Made by a program: the position numbers and the translations under genes
Notes under the pieces: model-generated
The model's input: the letters and a program-made list of their open reading frames with translations, nothing else
What the model was told of the DNA's origin: nothing
Database searches by the model: none
Shown: piece by piece, positions 29,872-37,828 of the stretch
How the letters are laid out: every line of letters starts with the position of its first letter
How positions within the stretch are numbered: position 1 is the first letter of the stretch
Virus record (IMG/VR): IMGVR_UViG_3300028837_001424
Coordinates: 1-64,000 of that record
Origin: a virus
Strand: one strand, 5' to 3'
DNA length: 64,000 nt

Positions 29872-32011
29872 CCTAATAGTTCCTGATCTTGAGAAAAAAC
29901 TAGTCGATATGTTGACTAGGGATTACCCCGCGCCTCACTGTGGGAATCCTGGGGAAATTGGGGGCTCAAAACCGCGTGAAGAGTGCGATGGTGGTAAACG
30001 TATAGCAGAAGTTACCCATCGATACTCTATGATGTTTCCAGGCATGAAGGGCGAGATCATAAAAGAATGGACTGATCCAAACGATAATAAATGGTATCGT
30101 TTAGATTTCGGAGAAAATCAAACTGGCCAAAGATTAAGATCTAATATTCCCGCTAATTCAGCAAGGGTTATTGAAGAAGATCCAGAAAAAGAGTTATCAT
30201 ACGTCTTGGAAGAAATCGATGCAATTACGGACATAGGCCAAAAGCGTTTTGATGAAGCCAAGGATGAGACCATAAAGATGTTACATCCTGCAGGAATTGA
30301 TTGGCTTGAGCGGGATGAATTAGATAGACTTCAAGCTTTGCTAATGAAGCTGCCTGCCCTAGAGCATGAGATCATGGGAAGCCCACAAGAGCGCGTACGC
30401 ATTAAAAGACAGTTACGTAAGCTTGGTATCGAATTTGATCCAAAAGCACCGCTAAGCGATTTGGCGGAAGCTTTGGGGGCTACTCAGAGGTTCATTTTCC
30501 GTGATTATCCTGGTGACGGTCACCTTATTACTCGCGAAGACCTTCTAAGCATTCTGCGTGGCGACCTCCTGTTAAAAGGGGAACTACGCAGAGTAGTCAG
30601 CCTGGAAAATGGACCATTCCTCATAACTGCCGATTATCCTGATCCGCATTGTGGCCTTGAGGGAACACATGGCGGCTCGCGCTCGCGTGAAGAATGCGCT
30701 ACTAATACCGAAGGGCTTGATATTAGGCCTGGGAAGTTTGCGGCAGAGGGGAAGTGGGCGGTCTTCGAAGAAGACAAGATGGCCACCAACTATCATGACA
30801 CGCAAGAAGAGGCTGCGGAAGAATATCATCGCTCTAAAAAGATGAAAAAGACTGGTCAAGCAGCCGCGGATAAACGCAAGGAACTTATTTCCATAATGAT
30901 CGACGCTGGTAGTTTCACAGAAGAACAGCTTATGGAATTCACTGGTGGACACAAAGAGAAAACCCATAAATACGCCTGGGCTGATATTCAAGATTTAGGA
31001 TTGCGATGGACCGATGCGAAGAATGTATTGGAAAAGATCAAGCCAATTGGTCTTAGCGAAGGCGGCTATCGAATCTATGACATGGAAAGGGTTATACAAG
31101 AAGCACTTGACTTTATGGGTGTTGTTGAGCGAGCAGTTGTTGAGCGCAAAGGATTACTTGCTAGTGTCCGTCGCTCACTTGAGAACTTGGTTGAAAAAGT
31201 ATTATCGGTAGCTAGAGTCGGCGAAGGGCCAGGATACCACGATCCTCACGTTGGATTGCCTGGTGTCCATGGGGGATCTCGCCCTAGGGGCGAAGGCGAG
31301 GCTGCACCGATCTATACCGAACCAGGCCAACAGCAAGCGAATGTGCTTGAGAGTCTACCAGAGGATTTAAAGAAGGTTATCAAAGCTGGTAAATTCGATG
31401 AGGAAACCACTCGTCGTATTCTAGAAAGCTCAGAAAAAAGCATCGAACAAGCAAGCGAGCAGGAAACGCGCACCAGTCCGATGATACAAAGATTGGCACA
31501 GCAGACCGGTGCGCAAATCGAGGGATTTGATTATAGGATAAAAGGGAGAGATTCATTAGCTCGCAAGATTGCAACCGACATGGTTGAAAAGAATCTAAGT
31601 CTGGAAGAGGCCACATCTGATGTTTATGATGCCGTGCGCTATACCATGGTTTTTGATAACGAGGAATTTGCAGATAGAGTAGGCGGTGTCCAGGATAGTT
31701 TACAAGAACAAGGTTGGAGTCAATATGATCTAGCGTGGAAAAACTACTTTCCGGCTGGCGACAATTATGATGGTTACAATACGGTTATGGAAAACCCCGA
31801 TACTGGAGAACGCTTTGAGCTTCAATTTCATACGCCCGAAACATGGCAGCACAAAATGGACACACATGGTCTCTATGAGGAATTGCGAGTTCTTCCGAGG
31901 GATAGTACACGTAGGCTTGAGGTTTGGAATCAAATGGTAGAGGGTGCCGCCGCAATAACAAGACCAGATGGCTGGGATAGATTAAGGGGCCAGCAGGTAA
32001 TAAGGCAATGA
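29861..32011 (+). CDS. Modular accessory protein with three DPHCG/GGSRPR motifs and RelA/SpoT-like C-terminus
   Basis: TTG start behind GGAGTAATCGAG. The 716 residues carry motif copies near residues 22, 259 and 460. Between them are an SH3-like stretch (GEIIKEWTDPNDNKWYRLDF) and helical regions. Residues ~530-680 resemble a RelA/SpoT-type nucleotidyltransferase or polymorphic-toxin domain: RIKGRDSLARKI, DVYDAVRYTMVF, NYDGYNTV, and FELQFHTPETWQHKMDTHGL. If active it would make alarmone-like nucleotides or pyrophosphorylate a target. It is placed after the portal, so it may be packaged in the virion. Catalytic residues need checking. Confidence 0.65.
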   Translation: MTTNLIVPDLEKKLVDMLTRDYPAPHCGNPGEIGGSKPREECDGGKRIAEVTHRYSMMFPGMKGEIIKEWTDPNDNKWYRLDFGENQTGQRLRSNIPANSARVIEEDPEKELSYVLEEIDAITDIGQKRFDEAKDETIKMLHPAGIDWLERDELDRLQALLMKLPALEHEIMGSPQERVRIKRQLRKLGIEFDPKAPLSDLAEALGATQRFIFRDYPGDGHLITREDLLSILRGDLLLKGELRRVVSLENGPFLITADYPDPHCGLEGTHGGSRSREECATNTEGLDIRPGKFAAEGKWAVFEEDKMATNYHDTQEEAAEEYHRSKKMKKTGQAAADKRKELISIMIDAGSFTEEQLMEFTGGHKEKTHKYAWADIQDLGLRWTDAKNVLEKIKPIGLSEGGYRIYDMERVIQEALDFMGVVERAVVERKGLLASVRRSLENLVEKVLSVARVGEGPGYHDPHVGLPGVHGGSRPRGEGEAAPIYTEPGQQQANVLESLPEDLKKVIKAGKFDEETTRRILESSEKSIEQASEQETRTSPMIQRLAQQTGAQIEGFDYRIKGRDSLARKIATDMVEKNLSLEEATSDVYDAVRYTMVFDNEEFADRVGGVQDSLQEQGWSQYDLAWKNYFPAGDNYDGYNTVMENPDTGERFELQFHTPETWQHKMDTHGLYEELRVLPRDSTRRLEVWNQMVEGAAAITRPDGWDRLRGQQVIRQ
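29921..29986 (+). repeat. DPHCG/GGSRPR motif copy 1
   Basis: Encodes YPAPHCGNPGEIGGSKPREE. Slightly divergent at PAP and SKPR. It stands near the N-terminus of the 29861 protein, before an SH3-like stretch. Confidence 0.85.
30632..30697 (+). repeat. DPHCG/GGSRPR motif copy 2
   Basis: Encodes YPDPHCGLEGTHGGSRSREE followed by Cys. It lies mid-protein before a helical domain. Confidence 0.85.
31235..31296 (+). repeat. DPHCG/GGSRPR motif copy 3
   Basis: Encodes YHDPHVGLPGVHGGSRPRGE, preceded by GEGPG. Cys is replaced by Val and Cys at the end is lost. It precedes the RelA/SpoT-like domain. Confidence 0.85.
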
Positions 32012-33702
32012 GATACTTTGTCAGGATCAGGGATAATCCAAAGGCAAATAACTATATGCAGCTACTCTCGTTGCATCGTTTAGGTAAGCGCGGGAATATT
32101 CTCATTACCGAGCGTTGGGATCGAAACAAGAAAAACTGGGTTGATAATCTAAGTATGCTTTATCGTTTCAGCGGCATGGGTGGCGCAAATGATTTTAGAG
32201 AGATCGTAGAGCCTGAGGCTACTGCTTTGATCAAACAATGGTCCAAACCACCTACGATTAAAAGGCCCAAAGACAAAAGACGATGGGAAGATCGGCGTGC
32301 TAAGGAGTTTGAAAATGCAAAAGAAGAACAGCACAAATTAGCGCATCACGTTACTGGTCCTGCTAGTGTAGGACCAACATCATCCTATATTCAAAGTAGT
32401 GTTGTTGGCGCGCTTAGGAGAGTTGTTGAATTACAACCTCTTTATATCAATCTTCCAATAGACGAATCGCAGATTGAATTAAACAAACAACAAGCATTAG
32501 GCAAGCTTGATCCTACGGTGAAGTTGGAACCTGTTGACTTTGATAAACTACACATCACTTTAATATGGTCAGAAAACTGCTCTGACCAAGCTGTTATTCA
32601 AAGCATAAAAGAAGTTTCATGGCCAATGTCATTCAGTGTGCGGGTTAGTCGGTTGGAGGTACTGCAGTCTGATGATGGCTTGACATTAGTTTGGGCTGTT
32701 GATCCAGATCCCGCCCTTGTTAGGCTACAGACCGAGCTTTATAATGCCTTCAAAAATAACAACATAGGCCTTAGCGAGTACTCTGATCAACAGGTTTACA
32801 AACCGCATATTTCAATAGCATATAACTTAAGCCACATGCCATACGAATTACCATCGATAGAGCCATTTAAAATATCAATAGATAGAGTCAGGGTGACCCG
32901 CAAAGATTATCGCGAAACCATGTCAATTGATCTTGTTGGGAGAGACTATCCAGACCCTCATTGCGGATTAGCGGGCGAGCACGGAGGCTCTCGCCCGCGG
33001 GATGAGTGCGCACCCAAGGACGATGAGGGAAAACCAATATCGCGTATTGAGGCTACAAGTGATGCTCAACTTGACTCGGCAATAGAATCTGTTATGGATA
33101 CGTGGCACGATTATGAAGGAGCAAGGATTGCGCTAAGTTGCTTACACGAAGAAATTGCCGAAGAGGGCATAGGGGAAACCCATATATGGAAACGCGACGA
33201 TGATTTAATGGGCGTTATGAGTATTTCACAAGACGCAGCACCATTTACAATTGAGCAATTATCTTCGCTGGATGCCCCTGGACTTGAGGGCGATAAACTT
33301 ACTCAGGTTTTGTATATTGCAAGCAAAGAGCGAGGCATAGGGACAAGGATGATGCAATATGCGGTTGATATTGCAGCCGATAGAGGACATGGTTTATGGG
33401 TTTATTCTGAGCCGGAAGCCATGGGCTTCTACGAAAAGATTGGAATGAAAAGCGCTGTTGATTCTAATACAGGAGCGCCAACCAGATTTTATTACTTCAC
33501 AGACGAGGATGTTAAATCATTATCTTTGCCAACCGTCAAGAAAGCCTTACCCGAAGTCAAGCCTGAAGACGAGCCAGAAAGCGGTGCCTTCGCGTCGCCG
33601 CCTCCTAAAATTGATTCATCAAAAAAGGCCGAATCTAAGGTAGCCAAAAAAGAACGACGTAAGAAAAGCAAAAAGAAACGTAAACGAAAGGCGCGTAAGT
33701 GA
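32008..33702 (+). CDS. Two-enzyme accessory protein: 2H phosphoesterase plus GNAT acetyltransferase
   Basis: ATG overlaps the previous stop. Residues ~140-300 form a 2H phosphoesterase with two H-x-T/S motifs (KLHITLIW near 180, KPHISIAYN near 265). The family includes LigT and phage anti-CBASS cyclic-nucleotide hydrolases. A DPHCG/GGSRPR motif follows near residue 313. Then comes a GNAT acetyltransferase fold (LYIASKERGIGTRMMQYAVD, SEPEAMGFYEKIGMK). The last ~35 residues are Lys/Arg repeats that could bind DNA or RNA. The order suggests two exchangeable enzyme cartridges joined by the motif. Confidence 0.75.
   Translation: MRYFVRIRDNPKANNYMQLLSLHRLGKRGNILITERWDRNKKNWVDNLSMLYRFSGMGGANDFREIVEPEATALIKQWSKPPTIKRPKDKRRWEDRRAKEFENAKEEQHKLAHHVTGPASVGPTSSYIQSSVVGALRRVVELQPLYINLPIDESQIELNKQQALGKLDPTVKLEPVDFDKLHITLIWSENCSDQAVIQSIKEVSWPMSFSVRVSRLEVLQSDDGLTLVWAVDPDPALVRLQTELYNAFKNNNIGLSEYSDQQVYKPHISIAYNLSHMPYELPSIEPFKISIDRVRVTRKDYRETMSIDLVGRDYPDPHCGLAGEHGGSRPRDECAPKDDEGKPISRIEATSDAQLDSAIESVMDTWHDYEGARIALSCLHEEIAEEGIGETHIWKRDDDLMGVMSISQDAAPFTIEQLSSLDAPGLEGDKLTQVLYIASKERGIGTRMMQYAVDIAADRGHGLWVYSEPEAMGFYEKIGMKSAVDSNTGAPTRFYYFTDEDVKSLSLPTVKKALPEVKPEDEPESGAFASPPPKIDSSKKAESKVAKKERRKKSKKKRKRKARK
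32944..33009 (+). repeat. DPHCG/GGSRPR motif copy 4
   Basis: Encodes YPDPHCGLAGEHGGSRPRDE followed by Cys, the most complete copy. It links the 2H phosphoesterase to the GNAT domain. Confidence 0.9.
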
Positions 33703-33721
33703 CAACCACAGGAGTTGAGGC

Positions 33722-34669
33722 ATGACCAAAATAGATGTTATGTTGAGCGTGTGGAAGCCTTGGAGCTTAGCACTGCCACCAAACAATATATCAATAAAAG
33801 ATCAGGTGAACACCGCCAAAGCTCTTGATGTGCGCGCCATAGCAATAAAGGGGACCAACCGCAATGTTATTTATGGTGCGAAGGAAAAAATGGCATGGCC
33901 ATACAACAAATACAGCAATGATCACATCGAGATCGAGGCCAAGGCACAAGGGCTTGAAGTGGATCTGTGGTGTTGGGTCGACTGCCGGCATCCTGCTATT
34001 CAAGCCGAAGCAGTAAAACAGGCGGTCGCCAGATGGAACCCACGCAACGTATTTATTGATTGTGAAGGCGGGATAGCCAAAACCTATGCTTACAACACAG
34101 GGGCCTTCCTGAGAAGCCTAGGGCGGCTTTATAGGCACAATGGCGAGGAGATAAAGGTTTGGCTACAGTCATATCGTCGGCCAATGTTGCACCCAGAAAT
34201 AGCTTGGCATAAATGGCTTACTTATGTTGGCCAAGATGGGCAATATCTGCTCGAAGGCATATCGCCACAAGCTTACTATGTGGGGACACAGGATAGCGTA
34301 AGTGACTACGCGGGCATGTTATCGGAATACGAAAAGATGGAAGCTAGGATTGGTCGAGTCTTGAATTGGCATGTAACCCTACCTGCGTATTACGAACACG
34401 GTTGGCAGCCTACCGCTGACAGTCTTGAGGCTGGTATTGATTTCCTTAGAGACGAATTAGAAGATCGATTGGTCGGTGTTAATTTCTTCCGACTAGGATG
34501 GTTGATGAACGATAAACTACTCGATGTTTGGTCAATGCTTCTTGGCTATGATTGGGGAGAGGAAGAGGAGCCAGAACCCGAACCGACGCCATTTGAACAG
34601 CGCCCCGAACCTGAACGATGGGTCATTGTGGGTGACGATTTTAGATCACGAGGCGTAATAAGTGACTAA
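33722..34669 (+). CDS. TIM-barrel-like protein, possible glycoside hydrolase
   Basis: The 315-residue product shows alternating strands and helices with polar loop ends, for example VRAIAIKGTNRN, LWCWVDCRHPA and NVFIDCEGG, typical of a TIM-barrel hydrolase. A Glu/Pro-rich linker and short tail follow. A glycan- or peptidoglycan-degrading role is possible, but I cannot name the family. It interrupts the series of motif-bearing genes and lacks the motif. Confidence 0.5.
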   Translation: MTKIDVMLSVWKPWSLALPPNNISIKDQVNTAKALDVRAIAIKGTNRNVIYGAKEKMAWPYNKYSNDHIEIEAKAQGLEVDLWCWVDCRHPAIQAEAVKQAVARWNPRNVFIDCEGGIAKTYAYNTGAFLRSLGRLYRHNGEEIKVWLQSYRRPMLHPEIAWHKWLTYVGQDGQYLLEGISPQAYYVGTQDSVSDYAGMLSEYEKMEARIGRVLNWHVTLPAYYEHGWQPTADSLEAGIDFLRDELEDRLVGVNFFRLGWLMNDKLLDVWSMLLGYDWGEEEEPEPEPTPFEQRPEPERWVIVGDDFRSRGVISD

Positions 34670-34696
34670 GAGTGTCATTTGATTAGAAGAATGCAA

Positions 34697-34750
34697 TTTC
34701 ACTAAAAGCACCATATTCAACGAGTGTTGAAAATACCTTATTTAGTGAAA
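34697..34750 (+). repeat. Nested inverted repeat before the ADP-ribosyltransferase gene
   Basis: TTTCACTAAA and TTTAGTGAAA (outer, 10 bp) enclose TTCAAC/GTTGAA (inner, 6 bp), ending at the ATG 34751. The RNA could fold into a stem that affects translation or termination. Confidence 0.6.
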
Positions 34751-35695
34751 ATGGTTGTATCTGTGGAAATAAAGAAAGTTGTAATGGGGCCAATGAGAAG
34801 AGTGATTAAACAGAATGAGACTATGCCTATTGTTGTAGGTCTTCTTAGACGCGTTTTTACAAAAACCAAGCAGCTAAACTCCTTAGATTTGCCAGAATTT
34901 ATGGAGCGCGTTGGTAAAGGACCAGGATATCACGACCCTCATTGTGGGCCTCCTCCAGGCGTACATGGTGGCTCAAGACCGCGCGATGAATGTGCTGGGG
35001 AGGTGTCTGTTGAGACTGGCGAACAAATGGTTCAACCATCAATACAAGGGCCACGCGATTTCGGCGAGAATGTTCCAATAGGGGCAAAGTGGATGCCCAG
35101 AAGAGAATATCGGGCAATACAGGAACAGATAGAACATAACGCCATGGATTGGGGTGAGGAAAACTTTGATGAGTTTGTAGAATCGCTATCCGATGAAGAA
35201 ATTTTGGCAATGAGTTCTTATAGAGTACAAGCCTATGATCCCATCAATGATTATTTACGGAAAGGCAAACTCGATCCATACGCAATATATACAGAGGAAG
35301 AGGTTAGGGAATTAATACCCATGATCGAAGGCGTTTTGGATAAAACACAAATTCCTGAGGAAGTATATGCCTATAGAGCGATGCGGATGCCCGAATTTAA
35401 AGATCCAAAAGAGATGATAGGTGAGACATTTACTGATTTCGGCTTTGCCTCGACCACAATGGTGCCGCACATGACTCACGTTTGGATGGAACAACCATCC
35501 GAAACGCCCAGATTCGTTGCTAAGATTAGGATACCTCAAGGTACAAATGCGGCATATATCAGCCATATAACCCATAAAGATCAAAATTATTATCCCGAAG
35601 AGACCGAAATACTATTGCAACGCAATACTAGGTTTAGAATTTTGGGATTAAATAATGACGGGTCAATAGATATGGAGGTTATTGGTGAGGAATGA
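34751..35695 (+). CDS. ADP-ribosyltransferase with DPHCG/GGSRPR motif
   Basis: The frame is also open from GTG 34724, but ATG 34751 follows the inverted repeat; neither has a clear ribosome site. After an N-terminal helix and a motif copy near residue 60, residues ~200-300 have the ADP-ribosyltransferase triad: Arg in VYAYRAMRM, the Ser-Thr-Thr in FASTTMV, and the E-x-E of YPEETEILLQ. The order and ~80-residue spacing match R-S-E exotoxins and phage Alt/Mod-type enzymes. It probably modifies a host protein or nucleic acid with NAD. Confidence 0.82.
   Translation: MVVSVEIKKVVMGPMRRVIKQNETMPIVVGLLRRVFTKTKQLNSLDLPEFMERVGKGPGYHDPHCGPPPGVHGGSRPRDECAGEVSVETGEQMVQPSIQGPRDFGENVPIGAKWMPRREYRAIQEQIEHNAMDWGEENFDEFVESLSDEEILAMSSYRVQAYDPINDYLRKGKLDPYAIYTEEEVRELIPMIEGVLDKTQIPEEVYAYRAMRMPEFKDPKEMIGETFTDFGFASTTMVPHMTHVWMEQPSETPRFVAKIRIPQGTNAAYISHITHKDQNYYPEETEILLQRNTRFRILGLNNDGSIDMEVIGEE
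34928..34993 (+). repeat. DPHCG/GGSRPR motif copy 5
   Basis: Encodes HDPHCGPPPGVHGGSRPRDE followed by Cys, with one extra Pro residue. It is preceded by GKGPGY as in copy 3 and lies upstream of the ADP-ribosyltransferase domain. Confidence 0.88.
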
Positions 35696-35873
35696 AATAG
35701 GCAAATTCACCTGGGACTTCGGCCTAGACCAAGACCAAGGCATAATGTTTGATAGTCAAAAGGCTAGTTTGAAGGAAGATAAACTAGCTCCTTGGGATGC
35801 CCAAGTAATATCACGCGCGGTTCAAGAAGTTGTTGATTCATTAGCGAACTTGCTTGGTATCGAAAAGAAATAA
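35685..35873 (+). CDS. Hypothetical protein, 62 aa
   Basis: GTG at 35685 (TTG 35682 is an alternative) lies behind GGAGG. The product has a polar start (VRNEIGKFTWDFGLDQDQGI) and a helical end. It overlaps the ADP-ribosyltransferase stop, so it could be a partner or immunity-like small protein, but there is no evidence beyond position. Confidence 0.5.
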   Translation: MRNEIGKFTWDFGLDQDQGIMFDSQKASLKEDKLAPWDAQVISRAVQEVVDSLANLLGIEKK

Positions 35874-35912
35874 ACCAGCCATTCTATACAAGAAACCCAT
35901 TTGCACTAAGCG

Positions 35913-35943
35913 ATGAGGCGACCCTTTTAGTGGGTCGCCTCAT
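35913..35943 (+). terminator. Rho-independent terminator
   Basis: ATGAGGCGACCC and GGGTCGCCTCAT form a perfect 12-bp stem with loop TTTTAGT, followed by ATTTGTT. It closes the accessory gene set. Confidence 0.85.
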
Positions 35944-35952
35944 ATTTGTTAT

Positions 35953-35972
35953 ACGGTGCAAATGCTCTACCA
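35953..35972. repeat. 20-bp repeat, copy 2
   Basis: Exact second copy of the element at 26282-26301, just after the terminator and before the ChaB-like gene. ACTTATC follows both copies at different distances. A phage-specific promoter or processing site is possible. Confidence 0.7.
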
Positions 35973-36026
35973 AAGACTTATCTAATTGATTTATCATGTA
36001 AACAGCCTAATACATGGGAGGTTACA

Positions 36027-37004
36027 ATGCCTATAGGGATTGGCGATGCCCCAGGCACTTTGCCTAGCCATGCGAAGGATATATACGTCTCGGCCTTCAA
36101 TAATTCTTACGAAACGACTTGTAAGAAAAGGAAAGATCGAGACGCGTGCGCGGCAAAGATAGCCTGGTCGGCTGTCAAAAACAAATATAAGAAGGGTGGA
36201 GAAGGCAAGAAATGGGTTGCCAAGAGCTTTAATGAACTCGAAGTTGATGTTGGCAATATTCCTTTGCCCGGTTCTTTATACGAGTCACCCTACCATGCTG
36301 CCCAAAATTGGATTGATGCTTATGGCTCATGCATTATCGCGGAAAAATCTATTGGAGAATCCGCCAGTGACGCGTGGGCTGTTTTGAAGACGCATTACGA
36401 GTGTGATAGTCAGGGACTATGGCAGATCAAGGACGGACAAATGATTGAGCGAGCTTCACTAAACCCCGAAGAGGAAATTGTGGAAGCCCCAGAGGATGCG
36501 AAAGCCGAGCTTGTCATCGTTCGTTCTGAAATCGGCGGCGGATCTTGGCGTACAGAAGGCGGTCCCATTATCGTTGATGGTTTGACACCTGAACAGGAAC
36601 AAGCCCTTGTAGATAAATATTGCAATGAAATAGCTGCAAGGCCCGAAGGTTTTCCTGGAATGGCTTGGGCATCATTAGCTCTCAAGCATAAAACGGTTTG
36701 CAAAGCGATTCATCTTAAGCGCAGATCGAGAGCTTATATGTGCGCAGTCGAGCGCGAACAAAAGCGAGGATGGACTACTTATCTTAACCCATTGAATCCG
36801 AGCGAATATATCTTTAGCGGATGGAAAGTTGAGCCGGACAAAGCGCAAACCCTACAACGAACAGTGCTTGTTCGATCCATTACGGATGACGGCACTAAAT
36901 GTGAACATTGGCTGCTTGGTGATCCGCTCAACTTTGCATCGGCTACCATACAACGCGACGTTGGCCCTGATTATGCTCGATTCAGAGGTCCACTTTTGAA
37001 ATGA
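36027..37004 (+). CDS. ChaB-domain protein
   Basis: ATG 36027 is preceded by GGGAGGTTACA. The N-terminus reads LPSHAKDIYVSAFNNSYE and ACAAKIAWSAVKNKYKKG, the ChaB fold found in many phage head-region genes. The remaining 270 residues include a Cys-containing alpha/beta part. ChaB-like phage proteins often lie between portal and protease, as here, but their role is not known to me. Confidence 0.75.
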   Translation: MPIGIGDAPGTLPSHAKDIYVSAFNNSYETTCKKRKDRDACAAKIAWSAVKNKYKKGGEGKKWVAKSFNELEVDVGNIPLPGSLYESPYHAAQNWIDAYGSCIIAEKSIGESASDAWAVLKTHYECDSQGLWQIKDGQMIERASLNPEEEIVEAPEDAKAELVIVRSEIGGGSWRTEGGPIIVDGLTPEQEQALVDKYCNEIAARPEGFPGMAWASLALKHKTVCKAIHLKRRSRAYMCAVEREQKRGWTTYLNPLNPSEYIFSGWKVEPDKAQTLQRTVLVRSITDDGTKCEHWLLGDPLNFASATIQRDVGPDYARFRGPLLK

Positions 37005-37828
37005 CGCCAATTGATGCTGGTGGAAGCGGCAACACTGGCCATACCACGGCGAGAGGCAAGAAAAGGATTAAGCTTACGCCTGGTGAGGCTGGTTACCGCG
37101 AAGGAATGGGTATACCAGAACTGCGATGCGGAGATTGTGTTTTTTATGTGAATGGTTTGTGTGAGAAAGTTGCAATTAAACCAGACGCCGATGATGTTTG
37201 TAATGAATTTGAGCCTGCCTTACAGAGGGGAAACCTAAGTTCAAATTCTCCAGGAGTGGGTTCGGATTTTGCTACACTAAGAGGTTTGTTAGTGCCAGAC
37301 TTATTGAAATCTAAAGCTAAATGGGAAACGATGGGCCGCAAGGGAGGGCCCAAAGCCGCTGGGCCAGATGGCGAGTGTGTTTGTCCAGAATGCGGATATA
37401 AAACCAAACATGTGGCTGGCGAACCGTGTGAAGATAAAGAATGCCCTAAGTGCAAAACCCCTATGGTAAGAAAAGGTCTTATTGTAAAAGGTGGTTCACG
37501 ATCAGGATATCATGATCCGCACTATGGCAGAGTTGGGCAGATTGGAGGATCAAGAACAAGGAAAAGTCAGATAAATAAACTTCGGGAAGTTGCTATTGGT
37601 TGGCGAAGCATTGTATTGGGATCAATGCATCATAAGATTACTCGCACCGTTGGCCAAGGCAGGCACGAGGCGATTATCAGGAAGACTAGTGAAGGATGGG
37701 ATCTGTCAAGACAAACATACGATTATTGGGGAACACCAATGGGGCGGTCAGGCGTTAGTCATCATGATGAATTAATAGCGGCAATGGCTTCTGGCAATGA
37801 TTGGATTGAGAGAAAAGCAAATGACTGA
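37001..37828 (+). CDS. Zinc-binding protein with divergent DPHCG/GGSRPR motif
   Basis: The 275-residue product has a Cys cluster CGDCVFYVNGLC, a rubredoxin-like region (CVCPECGYKT, CEDKECPKCKTP), then motif copy 6 near residue 170. A ~85-residue C-terminal domain (IGWRSIVLGSMHHKITRTVG, KTSEGWDLSRQ) is unrecognised. By analogy with its neighbours that domain may be another enzyme or effector cartridge. Confidence 0.6.
   Translation: MTPIDAGGSGNTGHTTARGKKRIKLTPGEAGYREGMGIPELRCGDCVFYVNGLCEKVAIKPDADDVCNEFEPALQRGNLSSNSPGVGSDFATLRGLLVPDLLKSKAKWETMGRKGGPKAAGPDGECVCPECGYKTKHVAGEPCEDKECPKCKTPMVRKGLIVKGGSRSGYHDPHYGRVGQIGGSRTRKSQINKLREVAIGWRSIVLGSMHHKITRTVGQGRHEAIIRKTSEGWDLSRQTYDYWGTPMGRSGVSHHDELIAAMASGNDWIERKAND
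37508..37567 (+). repeat. DPHCG/GGSRPR motif copy 6 (divergent)
   Basis: Encodes YHDPHYGRVGQIGGSRTRKS, with Cys replaced by Tyr and a basic end in place of REC. It precedes the unrecognised C-terminal domain of the zinc protein. Confidence 0.75.
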
